Assembly: GCA_021792635.1 (NCBI GenBank)
Contig: JAJYUH010000005.1
Coordinates: forward strand, 77,998-141,997
Length of the DNA: 64,000 nucleotides
Direction of reading: 5' to 3'
Source of the DNA: Natronospirales bacterium
GTDB taxonomy: Bacteria > Pseudomonadota > Gammaproteobacteria > Natronospirales > REEB76
Of the stretch, positions 34,235-43,263 are shown piece by piece. Below the pieces are notes generated by a model. The model made no database searches and was not told the DNA's origin. It saw only the letters and a list, made by a program, of their open reading frames with translations. Every line of letters starts with the position of its first letter. Position 1 is the first letter of the stretch. A program made the position numbers and the translations under genes.

Positions 34235-35132
34235 GAGCCTCGCGCATTGTCTGGTGGTGGCGATCTCCTCACGGGCGCTGTTTGGTCTCGAGGAAAGCCA
34301 TCGTGTGTTCACCGGGCAGGGGCTCGCAGCCTATTCGCGCTATCAGATCGAGCACGAAGACGACCTGCTGGAACCGGGAGTCGCGTTTCCATTGGTGAAC
34401 AAGCTTCTGCGGCTCAACAGCTCCGATCGGGACAAGCGGGTGGAAGTGATTCTGTTGTCGCACAATAGCGCCGATACGGGTCTGCGTATCTTCAATTCCA
34501 TCCAGCATTACCAGCTCGATATCACGCGCGCCGCCTTCACCAACGGCGCGGCTCCGTGGCGCTACGTGGAACCCTTCAGCGCCGACTTGTTCCTGTCGGC
34601 GGAGCCGAAAGACGTGGTGGCGGCGCTGGATGCGGGCCGGGCGGCAGCCGCCATCGTGCCGTCACGCGCCGAAACCGTCGCGTCCGGGCAATTGCGCATC
34701 GCTTTCGATGGGGATGCCGTGTTGTTTTCCGACGAGGCCGAACGCGTCTATCAGGAACAGGGATTGGCGGCCTTTGCGAAGAGCGAGAAAGCCCAGGCGC
34801 GGGCGCCGCTGAGCGGCGGGCCGTTCAAGAATTTCCTGGCCGCGCTGCAGCGCATCCAGGCGGACTATCCCCTGGACCAATCGCCCATCCGCACCGCGCT
34901 GGTGACAGCGCGTTCCGCGCCCGCCCATGAGCGCGTCATCCGCACCCTGCGGGCCTGGAACATCCGCATTGATGAAGCCCTGTTTCTCGGCGGCCTGCCC
35001 AAGGGCGCGTTCCTCAAGACCTTCGGTGCGGATATCTTTTTCGATGACCAGAAAGGCCATGTGGAAGCGGCGGCGGGCTACGTGGCGACCGGTCACGTGC
35101 CCCATGGCGTCACCAACATAAAACATAAGTGA
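34227..35132 (+). CDS. Cytosolic 5'-nucleotidase (NT5C1-type family)
   Basis: The 301-residue protein belongs to the bacterial 5'-nucleotidase family related to animal cytosolic 5'-nucleotidase 1, which dephosphorylates nucleoside monophosphates such as AMP. Characteristic parts are VVAISSRALFGLEESH (HAD-like first motif region), VEVILLSHNSADTGLRIFNS, RAAFTNGAAPWRYV and the C-terminal GADIFFDDQKGHVE with metal-binding Asp pair. Its first 8 bases overlap the helicase gene, so it is translationally coupled to it. Confidence 0.88.
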   Translation: MAESLAHCLVVAISSRALFGLEESHRVFTGQGLAAYSRYQIEHEDDLLEPGVAFPLVNKLLRLNSSDRDKRVEVILLSHNSADTGLRIFNSIQHYQLDITRAAFTNGAAPWRYVEPFSADLFLSAEPKDVVAALDAGRAAAAIVPSRAETVASGQLRIAFDGDAVLFSDEAERVYQEQGLAAFAKSEKAQARAPLSGGPFKNFLAALQRIQADYPLDQSPIRTALVTARSAPAHERVIRTLRAWNIRIDEALFLGGLPKGAFLKTFGADIFFDDQKGHVEAAAGYVATGHVPHGVTNIKHK

Positions 35133-35144
35133 GCGGATCAGCCC

Positions 35145-36185
35145 ATGAATGAACGTGACAGTTGGCGTGAGGAGCAACAGTCGGCGTTTCTGTACCGGGT
35201 CATCGCGGAATACGAACCCGCACCGGAATTGCGCACCCTGTTCATGAAACTGGCAGAAACGGCCGCAGGCCAGGCGCACTATTGGCAGCGCCTGGCAGCG
35301 GACAAGGGCATGACATTGCCGTCACCATTTCGCCCGGCACTGCGTGCGCGGCTGGTGGCACGGCTGGTGAAGTGGCTGGGGCCACAGCGATTGTTGCCGA
35401 TGCTCGCTGCCATGAAGGTGCGGGGCCTGTCGGTATACACGCATACGGTAGCCGCGGGCCACGACGCACCGGTGGCCGGCCGGCCGGAAATGCGTCACCG
35501 GCGGCTCGCGGGCGGCGGCAGTTTTCGTGCCTCGGTATTCGGTGTGAACGACGGTCTGGTGTCCAACGCCAGCCTGATCCTGGGCGTGGCCGGAGCCGCG
35601 CTCGACAGCCACGTGATCCTGCTCACCGGCATCGCCGGCCTTTTGGCGGGCGCGGCCTCCATGGCTGCGGGTGAGTATGTATCCATGCGTTCCCAGCGGG
35701 AAATGTTCGAATACCAGATCGGTCTGGAGCGGGACGAACTGGCGGCCTATCCGGAGGAGGAAGCGGAAGAGCTGGCGCTGATTTACGCAGCACGCGGCGT
35801 GGCAAGCGCCGAGGCGCGCCAGCTCGCGGATACGCTCACCAGCGATCCTGAGCGTGCCCTCGACACGCTGGCGCGCGAGGAACTGGGACTCAATCCACGG
35901 GAATTGGGCTCGGCCTGGGGCGCTGCGATTTCCTCGTTTATCGCCTTCGCCGCGGGTGCGCTGATTCCATTGACTCCCTTTTTCTGGCCGCAGCCGCAGC
36001 ACGGTTTGATATGGTCCATCGCGCTCACGGCGGCGGCGCTGTTCGTCACCGGCGCCGCAGTGAGCCTCTTTACCGGACGCGGCATGCTGTGGAGCGCCGT
36101 GCGCATGGTGCTGATCGGCGTGCTGGCCGCCGGCGTCACTTTTCTGGTGGGCCATCTGTTTGGTGTAGCGTTGGGTTCGGCGTGA
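35145..36185 (+). CDS. VIT1/CCC1-family membrane transporter with N-terminal ferritin-like domain
   Basis: The 346-residue protein has a helical N-terminal part of about 130 residues, with a rubrerythrin-like EAQ...YRVIAEYEPAPE start, joined to a VIT domain. The latter has FGVNDGLVSNASLILGVAGA (TM1), AAGEYVSMRSQREMFE and three C-terminal membrane helices. VIT/CCC1 proteins move iron or manganese across membranes, and the ferritin-like part may bind the metal for transfer. The ferritin-like Glu/His ligands are only partly evident. It begins 12 bases after the nucleotidase, the last gene of this run. Confidence 0.85.
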   Translation: MNERDSWREEQQSAFLYRVIAEYEPAPELRTLFMKLAETAAGQAHYWQRLAADKGMTLPSPFRPALRARLVARLVKWLGPQRLLPMLAAMKVRGLSVYTHTVAAGHDAPVAGRPEMRHRRLAGGGSFRASVFGVNDGLVSNASLILGVAGAALDSHVILLTGIAGLLAGAASMAAGEYVSMRSQREMFEYQIGLERDELAAYPEEEAEELALIYAARGVASAEARQLADTLTSDPERALDTLAREELGLNPRELGSAWGAAISSFIAFAAGALIPLTPFFWPQPQHGLIWSIALTAAALFVTGAAVSLFTGRGMLWSAVRMVLIGVLAAGVTFLVGHLFGVALGSA

Positions 36186-36259
36186 ATGAGCTGCCCCCGT
36201 TTTTACAGACAGATGGTTAAGAGGCATCAGAAGTTATGTTTTAGGAACTGATCAGCGGC

Positions 36260-37915
36260 TCATGGCGGGTTCGTCTGCTGCCGCTTTGCCTGAAATTTTT
36301 CCCACCCCGGAATTTCGGCGCGCAGGAACTGCACGACGTGTGCATGCACGCGCCGGCGGAACGCAGCATTAAGATTCACTTCGGTTGGTGCGGCCACGGC
36401 GACATTGGTGATGCGGCGGGTCAGGGCCAGGGGCACCGGCTGCGGCGGCAGCACATAATCATCGGTGCGGTTGGCGGTGCCCTGGTTGTTGGTCTGCACG
36501 AAGAACGGCACGAACGCCTGGCCGATGACGGCGAGCGACTGGTAGTCGCCCAGGAACAGGCCTCCGGCATTGGGGGCGAGGTCCAGGTCGAAGGGGCCGG
36601 AGATGTGCTGCTCGCTCCAGTGCACACCGTCGGTGGAGGAGGTGAACCAGTAATCGGTGATGAGCTGGTCCGGGTTGCTGGTGTTGTTCCTGAAATCGAA
36701 GTAGCTCACGCCGATGGTGCCGTCTGCGAGTACCGCGACACTGGGCGTGAAGGCGGGCACGGACGGGACCGAATTGATTTCCACCGGCGTACTCCAGGTC
36801 TGGCCATAATCCATTGACCGGGACAGGGCGATGCCGTCGTGCTGTCCATTGGAAAAGCGCCCATCCTGCCACACTACCACCAGCTCGCCGCCGGGTCCGG
36901 CGGCCGCCTGCGGCAGGAAACCGCCGTCGCGTACCGGTGCGCCGGTATTAGGGTCACGGGTGCCGACGGATAGGTCCTGGGCCACGGACACCGGTGCGGA
37001 CCAGGTGGCGCCCTGGTCCGTGGAGTGAATCACCTTGATGACCCCCGTGGTGCTGCTGCTGGAGGTGCCGTCGATCTCCTCGAACACGTCCACGATACTG
37101 CCGTCGGACAGCCCCACGATTTCATTGCCGATGGTCTGGTTGTTAAAGCCGGGATCGTAGATGGGCGCGGCGGCCTGCCAAGTCTGGCCGCCGTTGGCGG
37201 TGCGCGCGAAATACGCGGGTCCGTAGCCGCTGCTGTCGAGCCGGTCCCAGACCGCATACACGTAATTCGCATTATTGGGATCGGCGGCGATGGTTTCCTT
37301 GTCATTGAAAGCGTTGGCGCCGTCCAGGATGAGGGTTACCGGATTGCTCCAGGTGGCGCCGCCGTCAGTGGAGCTGCTCACCAGCACGCTGCTCAAGGAG
37401 CCGGGGGCCATGATGTTGCCGCTGAAGGAAATGGAAATCACGTAGGCCACGCCGCTGGGGGAGAAAGTCACCCAGGGATCGGAGGCGCGCGCATAGCCGC
37501 CGCCGTTGGTGCTGTCGCCCCCGCCGCAGATGGAAAACGGGATGGTTTGCTCGTTCCAGGTCTTGCCGTCGTCCAGGCTGCGGCCGATCACCAGCCCGTG
37601 GGCGCCGCCGTCGGACCAGCGGTCCTGCTGCCAGATGCCGATCAGGTTCGAGGGGTTGGTGGGGTTGACCGCCACGTAGGGTTCCACTTCGGCGTTTTCG
37701 TAGTTCACGCTCCCGGCCATGCCGCCGCCGCAACTGGCGGGGTAGGGTGATGGGCCGGATACACGCACCAGGGGCGCACCCGGCGGAGACAGGGATGCCG
37801 GGGGTGGCGGGGAGGTCGTGGACGATGAACTGGAGCCTCCGCCGCATCCGGCCAGTAACAGGCTCGCGACCAGGATAGCCGGATACAGGCGCTTATACCG
37901 ATTTTTCTTCGCCAT
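36260..37915 (-). CDS. Sialidase-like BNR/Asp-box repeat lipoprotein
   Basis: The 551-residue product begins with a lipoprotein signal (LLLAGC) and a low-complexity Gly/Ser/Pro linker. It then carries at least five Asp-box repeats (SLDDGKTW, STDGGATW, TANGGQTW, STDQGATW, SMDYGQTW), the hallmark of six-bladed sialidase-type propellers. Active-site Arg and Glu residues of true sialidases are not obvious, so a glycan-binding or non-sialidase hydrolase function is equally possible. It is probably anchored in the outer membrane. It stands alone and is convergent with the VIT gene. Confidence 0.78.
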   Translation of the reverse strand: MAKKNRYKRLYPAILVASLLLAGCGGGSSSSSTTSPPPPASLSPPGAPLVRVSGPSPYPASCGGGMAGSVNYENAEVEPYVAVNPTNPSNLIGIWQQDRWSDGGAHGLVIGRSLDDGKTWNEQTIPFSICGGGDSTNGGGYARASDPWVTFSPSGVAYVISISFSGNIMAPGSLSSVLVSSSTDGGATWSNPVTLILDGANAFNDKETIAADPNNANYVYAVWDRLDSSGYGPAYFARTANGGQTWQAAAPIYDPGFNNQTIGNEIVGLSDGSIVDVFEEIDGTSSSSTTGVIKVIHSTDQGATWSAPVSVAQDLSVGTRDPNTGAPVRDGGFLPQAAAGPGGELVVVWQDGRFSNGQHDGIALSRSMDYGQTWSTPVEINSVPSVPAFTPSVAVLADGTIGVSYFDFRNNTSNPDQLITDYWFTSSTDGVHWSEQHISGPFDLDLAPNAGGLFLGDYQSLAVIGQAFVPFFVQTNNQGTANRTDDYVLPPQPVPLALTRRITNVAVAAPTEVNLNAAFRRRVHAHVVQFLRAEIPGWEKFQAKRQQTNPP

Positions 37916-38027
37916 GGCGTGAACCCCAGTGTGAATATGGCACGCAGGTCGGTTATAGCATTTTCCCGCGGGTTTACCGGCACAGCGTGTTTTTTCACAA
38001 ATGATTCAGATGTGTAGTGCACCGGGC

Positions 38028-38053
38028 GAAAAGACAGCGGGCTCCGGCCCGCC
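38028..38053 (-). terminator. Probable terminator of the M13 peptidase gene
   Basis: On the minus strand a GCGGGC / GCCCGC stem with a CGGA loop is followed by TGTCTTTT. It lies about 30 bases past the stop of the gene ending at 38083. Confidence 0.6.
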
Positions 38054-38082
38054 GTTTTATCCTGCCGTTTTGAAAATACCCA

Positions 38083-40131
38083 TTACCAGATCACGCAACG
38101 GTCTTTGTGGACCATGGGACTTTTTTTCGGCACATGGAACGCCGCTTGGAATTGCGGCAGGTTGGCGAGCGTGCCGTTCACGCGGTACTGAGCCGGTGGA
38201 TGCGGATTCACGGTGACCAGCCGGCGCGCTTCCTCAGGACGGATGTTGGTCGCCCAGAAATGGGCGAAACCAAGGAAGAACTGCTGGTCCGGCGTGAAAC
38301 CGTCAATGGTGGGCGCGTCCTTGTAGTAGGGCGAGGTATGGAAAGCGCGCCAGGCGAGCTTCAGCCCCCCCAGATCCGCAATGGCTTCCCCGGTCACCAG
38401 TTTGCCCTGCACATGCAGGTCGCGGTCCACAGTGTAGCCGGAGAATTGCTTGACGATGCATCTGACGTTCCTGTCGAAGTGCAGACGATCCAGCACGGTC
38501 CACCAGTTCTTCAGATTTCCGTAACCGTCGAATTGGCTGCCCTGGTCGTCAAAACCGTGGGTCATCTCATGTCCCATCACCGCACCGATGGCGCCGTAGT
38601 TCACCGCCATGGGTGCATGGGGATCAAAGAACGGCGGCTGCAGGATACCGGCTGGGAAGTTGATGTTGTTCATGGACGGGTCGTAGTAGGCATTCACCGT
38701 CTGTGGTGTCATGTACCACTCGTTTCTGTCCACCGGTTTACCGATCTTGTTGAGTTCCCGCCGATTCTCGAACTCGTTGGCGCGTATGACGTTGAGCACG
38801 TAGGGGCCGCGGTTGATATCGAGGGAGGAGTAATCGCGCCACTTATCCGGATAGCCGATGCGTTCACCCATAAGATCCAGTTTCTTGATAGCCGCTTTGC
38901 GGGTCTTGGGGCTCATCCAGGAGATGGTTTCAAGATCGCTTTTCAGGGCGGCACGGATGCTATGCAGGATGGTGAGCGCTTCCGCCTTGGAAGACGGCGG
39001 AAATTTTTTCTCGACATAGAACTTGCCGACCGCGAAGCCCAGAGCATTGTCTTCCGCTCGCACCACACGCTGCCAGCGTGGCAAAAGTTTCTTGGCGCCC
39101 GTAAGCTCCGATTGCATGCGGAAGTTCTCATCCACGAACGGCTTGGAGAGGTACGGCGCAAATGCGTCAATCAGTTGCCAGCGGAGGTAGGTCTTCCAAC
39201 TGCTGAGCGGCACACTCCTCAGGTTCCAGCCCATGGCGCGGAAGAACTTCGGCATGGCGAGGTTGATGCTTTTGATCTGTGAATAGCCCACGTTGGCGAA
39301 ATAGGCCCGCCAGGAAAAGCCCGGCGTCTCCTTGTCAAGCCTGGCCAGGTCCATGACGTGATACACGGCGCGCGGATTGCGCTGTTCCACGTCGGACATG
39401 GAGGCCCTGGCAAGTTGTGTTTCGATGTGCATGACAGTCCCGGCTTCCCAGGCTGCCGTATCCTTCCTGTCACCCAGCAGTTTGAACATGCGCGCGACAT
39501 GCCGCACGTATTCCTTGCGGATCTCGGCGAATTTCACACCTTTCTTCAGGTAATAATCCCGATCCGGCAGGCCCAGACCACCTTGGCTGGCCACGCCGAT
39601 GACCTCGCTGCTGTTTTTGAAATCCTGCATCTGGCCGAAGCTGAACAGGGCGTTTACCCCGATCATCTGCAGGTGGGCGATGTCGGCCTGCAACTGCGCG
39701 AGATTGGTGATTTCGTTTATGCGTTTGAACTCCGCTGCCAGTGGCGCAACGCCGGCCGCATTGACAGCCGCCGTATTCATGCCGCTGTAGTAGAAATCAC
39801 CGATCTTCTGTGCATCGCTGCCGGGTTGGGACCGGGCGTTTTTGGCGGCGTCTTCCAGCAATTGATGGATAAACTTCTGGTTCCGCCTGTAGAGGATGCT
39901 GAACTGGCCCCAACTGGAGTAGGCGGGTGGGATGGGATTCTGCTGCAGCCAGTCACCGTCGGCATATTCGTAGAAATTCCGCGCCGGGCTCACATTTCTG
40001 TCGAGCCAGTTGAGATGCAAACTCTGCACTTGTGCCGGGGTGACGGCCGGGTTCATGGGTTCACCGGCGGCGAGTACCCTGAGTGGGGCCGCGCACAGCG
40101 CTCCCACGAGAAGATAGCCGGTCAATCGCAT
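38083..40131 (-). CDS. M13-family zinc metallopeptidase (PepO/neprilysin-like)
   Basis: The 682-residue exported endopeptidase has a signal peptide (about 1-22, RVLAAGEPM). The helical peptidase_M13_N domain is followed by the catalytic domain with HEMTH near residue 520 (zinc ligands plus catalytic Glu) and GEAIADLGGLKLAW near 582, which supplies the third zinc Glu. The conserved NAYYDPSMNNINFPAGILQPPFF substrate-binding block is complete. It degrades small peptides in the periplasm. The sequence before the start is AT-rich, suggesting its own promoter. It is divergent from the M61 peptidase. Confidence 0.93.
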   Translation of the reverse strand: MRLTGYLLVGALCAAPLRVLAAGEPMNPAVTPAQVQSLHLNWLDRNVSPARNFYEYADGDWLQQNPIPPAYSSWGQFSILYRRNQKFIHQLLEDAAKNARSQPGSDAQKIGDFYYSGMNTAAVNAAGVAPLAAEFKRINEITNLAQLQADIAHLQMIGVNALFSFGQMQDFKNSSEVIGVASQGGLGLPDRDYYLKKGVKFAEIRKEYVRHVARMFKLLGDRKDTAAWEAGTVMHIETQLARASMSDVEQRNPRAVYHVMDLARLDKETPGFSWRAYFANVGYSQIKSINLAMPKFFRAMGWNLRSVPLSSWKTYLRWQLIDAFAPYLSKPFVDENFRMQSELTGAKKLLPRWQRVVRAEDNALGFAVGKFYVEKKFPPSSKAEALTILHSIRAALKSDLETISWMSPKTRKAAIKKLDLMGERIGYPDKWRDYSSLDINRGPYVLNVIRANEFENRRELNKIGKPVDRNEWYMTPQTVNAYYDPSMNNINFPAGILQPPFFDPHAPMAVNYGAIGAVMGHEMTHGFDDQGSQFDGYGNLKNWWTVLDRLHFDRNVRCIVKQFSGYTVDRDLHVQGKLVTGEAIADLGGLKLAWRAFHTSPYYKDAPTIDGFTPDQQFFLGFAHFWATNIRPEEARRLVTVNPHPPAQYRVNGTLANLPQFQAAFHVPKKSPMVHKDRCVIW

Positions 40132-40536
40132 AAAGCCTCCATTCTTAAATATATATGTAAGAGCAAAGCGTTACCTCACCGCCAGACTTGCGGTCTTTGT
40201 CTTAGATATTCACGTAATCCGAAGCGCGTGGGCAATGCCTGCCGGGTAACAGCCAGCCATTACGTTCAACCCCAGAAAATCGGATACTAACATAGCGCGT
40301 CTCCGGTACAGCCGGAAAGACCGGCCGGCGTTTTCCCATGGGGCTAACTGATTGAAAAACCGGGGAAACCGGAACCTGCATTTGTGGCTTTCGGGTCGTT
40401 TGCAGCCGACAGCGGCCCTATCCAGTATTCTCTGGAGCGATGCCACCGCTTTAAGTAAACTGCCCCCTCTCGAAGGGTTGCGTTAAAGCACGTGTTGTCT
40501 TGCCACCGATCAGACACGATACGAAGGAGTGGGTCC
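40132..40536. other. Divergent promoter region between the two metallopeptidase genes
   Basis: About 400 bases without a credible gene; small frames on the minus strand look random. The part next to the M13 gene is AT-rich (TTCTTAAATATATATG at about 40143), suitable for a promoter. I see no clear operator or RNA structure. Confidence 0.4.
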
Positions 40537-42456
40537 ATGAAAATAGCGATGTCTTGTGCAGTGACGTTGCTGACCACCGTCCTGGCGGTCGGATGGGGAG
40601 GGTCGGCGGCCGCCGCGGACAGTACTCGTCCCTATTTCGGGCCGGTCACCCTCAACGTGGATTTGCGCGACGCGCCGCGCAAGATTTTCCGCACCCGCGA
40701 GGGTATTCCGGTCAGTCCGGGGCCGCTCACCCTTTACTACCCCAAGTGGATTCCCGGCGAGCACGCTCCGAGCGGCCCGCTGCAGAATATGGCCGGTCTC
40801 ATCTTTACCGCCAATGGGCAAACGCTTCCCTGGCGTCGTGACCTGGTGAACATGTACGCCATCCATCTGGACATTCCGCAGGGAGTACATGTGCTGGATG
40901 TGGCATTCGATTTCCTCTCGCCCACCAGCGGTGGCGAATTCGGCCAGAGCGTGTCGGCTACCCCCAATATCGTTGATCTGGAGTGGAATCAGGTACTGCT
41001 ATATCCCGCGGGCTATGCCTCCAAGGCCCTCACCTTCAGCGCCAGTGTGAAGCTGCCGGCCGGCTGGCAATATGCCACGGCGCTGGAACCCCACAGCGGC
41101 CGCGGCGGCGAAATTCATTTCCGGCCGGTAACGCTCAACAATCTGGTGGATTCACCGCTCATCGCCGGTGAGTATTTCCGCCAGGTGAACCTGGCTCCGG
41201 GGGCCGGGGTGCCGGTGCACCTGGATATCGTGGCGGACGGGCCCGAAGATCTCGCCATCACACCGCAGCAGGTACAGCATTACCGCAATTTGGTGCAGCA
41301 GGAATACAGGATGTTCGGTGCGCACCATTACGTTTCCTATCATTTTCTGTTCACCTTGTCGGACAGCACCGGTCATTTCGGTCTGGAACATCACCAGTCC
41401 AGTGACGACCGTATTTTCGCGAATTATTTCATCAACCCCGATACCAATCTGGTGACGGCAGGGTTGCTGCCCCACGAATATACCCATTCCTGGAACGGCA
41501 AGTTCCGCCGACCCTATGATCTGTGGACGCCGGATTTCAATTCCGTGCCGGAGAAGGATAATCTGCTGTGGGTGTATGAGGGCCTGACGGAATACTGGGG
41601 CGAGGTGATGACGGCACGCAGCGGATTGTGGACCAAAGACGATTACCGCCAGGCGCTGGCGTTGACGGCCGCCACCATGGACCACATGCCGGGCCGCACT
41701 TGGCGGCCGCTGCAGGATACCGCCGATGAGGCCTCAATCCTGTATTTCGTTCCGGACGCGTGGCACAACTGGCGCCGCAGTGCCGGTGATTTCTATGCGG
41801 AAGGCACCTTGATGTGGCTGGATGTGGATACCAAGATCCGCGAACTCAGCCATGATCGCCGTTCACTCAATGATTTTGCGCGTGAGTTCTTCGGTATCAA
41901 TAACGGCAGTTATGTGACAGTGACCTATGACTTCGATGATGTGGTCAGGGCCCTCAACAAAGTGCAGCCCTACGATTGGGCCGGGTTTCTCAAGCACATC
42001 CTCGATACGAAGCAGTATCACGCACCGCTCAACGGCATTACCCGCAGCGGCTGGAAACTGGTGTACACCGGTCAGCCGTCCCGGTTCATCAAGGCAAGCG
42101 AGAAGCTGCGCAAACAACTGTATGCGATGTTCTCCATCGGCCTGCAGGTGAGCACCGCCCGGCACCGCAGGGGTATGATTCAGGATGTGCTCTGGAACGG
42201 TCCGGCCTTCAAGGCGGGTCTCGGTCCCGGCATGCGCATCATCGCGGTGAATGGCCGTGCCTTCACGCCGGAGGTATTCCGGGAGGCCATTCGCGAAGCC
42301 AAGGGCGCGACGGCACCCATCCGTTTGCTGGTGAAGAATCAGGACTTCTATCAGATATACAGCGTGGATTATCACGGCGGACTGCAGTACCCGCATCTGC
42401 GGCGGATAGAGACCCGGCCGGACTATCTGGATCAGATCATCTCACCGCTGAGATGA
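40537..42456 (+). CDS. M61-family metallopeptidase with PDZ domain (glycyl aminopeptidase family)
   Basis: The product is 639 residues from the ATG at 40537, which follows AAGGAGTGGG. It has a signal peptide (VGWGGSAAAAD), an N-terminal beta-rich M61_N domain and a catalytic domain with LLPHEYTHSWNGKFRRP, the HExxH zinc site near 313 with the downstream conserved Glu (EGLTEYWGEV). A C-terminal PDZ-like domain (VLWNGPAFKAGLGPGMRIIAVNG) is typical of the family. It probably removes N-terminal Gly or Ala from peptides in the periplasm. Confidence 0.93.
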   Translation: MKIAMSCAVTLLTTVLAVGWGGSAAAADSTRPYFGPVTLNVDLRDAPRKIFRTREGIPVSPGPLTLYYPKWIPGEHAPSGPLQNMAGLIFTANGQTLPWRRDLVNMYAIHLDIPQGVHVLDVAFDFLSPTSGGEFGQSVSATPNIVDLEWNQVLLYPAGYASKALTFSASVKLPAGWQYATALEPHSGRGGEIHFRPVTLNNLVDSPLIAGEYFRQVNLAPGAGVPVHLDIVADGPEDLAITPQQVQHYRNLVQQEYRMFGAHHYVSYHFLFTLSDSTGHFGLEHHQSSDDRIFANYFINPDTNLVTAGLLPHEYTHSWNGKFRRPYDLWTPDFNSVPEKDNLLWVYEGLTEYWGEVMTARSGLWTKDDYRQALALTAATMDHMPGRTWRPLQDTADEASILYFVPDAWHNWRRSAGDFYAEGTLMWLDVDTKIRELSHDRRSLNDFAREFFGINNGSYVTVTYDFDDVVRALNKVQPYDWAGFLKHILDTKQYHAPLNGITRSGWKLVYTGQPSRFIKASEKLRKQLYAMFSIGLQVSTARHRRGMIQDVLWNGPAFKAGLGPGMRIIAVNGRAFTPEVFREAIREAKGATAPIRLLVKNQDFYQIYSVDYHGGLQYPHLRRIETRPDYLDQIISPLR

Positions 42457-43263
42457 GCGGCAAGTCATGCAGACTGCGCCGGCCCCGCTTGTTTCAGCGC
42501 TGCACCTCTCCGCTCAGGGGCGGAATCGCCGGTTGAATGGCCGCCACTGCCGCCGGGTTTCCCGAGCCGGACAAGCGCGCCGGATATGAATCGGCGTCCG
42601 CGGGAACAAATGCCGGGCCAGGTGGTCGGATAAGCTAAACAACGGGGTTAATCCCGGTTATCCGACCGCGGCCCGCAAACATCCGGGCCCGCCGCCCCAA
42701 CCTCGCACACCGGGGTTGCCGGCCCGTATGGGCCGCACAAACCCCGATCCTGTGATACGCATGTAACAAACAACCGGCAGCCTGAGGATATTGCTTCAAT
42801 ACCGTGGAATACCCGCCAGGCAACCCGTGAAGGACCACCTTTTCATGATAAGCAGACAGACCAGGGGGCCGCACCGGCTCGACTGGAGCATGTGGCTCGA
42901 TCGCGGCATACGCGTCAACGGCATATCCTCCAGTATCGTGAAAACCATGCCTTTGCCGGAGACGAGTACCGGCAGCGGGGATGCGGATACACGGGATATA
43001 CTCTATGAGGGACCGATCGTTGCACCGCTTGCCATCAATCCATGCGCTGCCGGAAAAATCATTGCAGGCGTTCACGGCCCGCGGCCAGCCGGAAAAGCGA
43101 CGTCGCCTGACGGTACCACCGCCGCTGGTATCACCCGCTGCGGAGCACCGGGCATGGCCAGCGGCTCACTTGGGCAGAACCCGCAGTGCGTAATTATGGC
43201 GGCGTTGGCAAAATCCCCGGGTGATCCACCCGCTGCCGTAAGCAGGGCGACTGGAGCATCGTC
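42457..43263. other. 800-base gap with a large hairpin upstream of the glucan/pentose operon
   Basis: I do not accept a gene here: the 159-codon frame at 42791-43267 has composition and residues unlike a protein. A strong inverted repeat stands out: GGTCGGATAA at 42624-42633 pairs perfectly with TTATCCGACC at 42658-42667, with an inner CGGG/CCCG stem. There is no T-run. A second small palindrome, GGCCCGTATGGGCC, lies near 42721. The region may hold the operon promoter and a structured leader. Confidence 0.4.
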
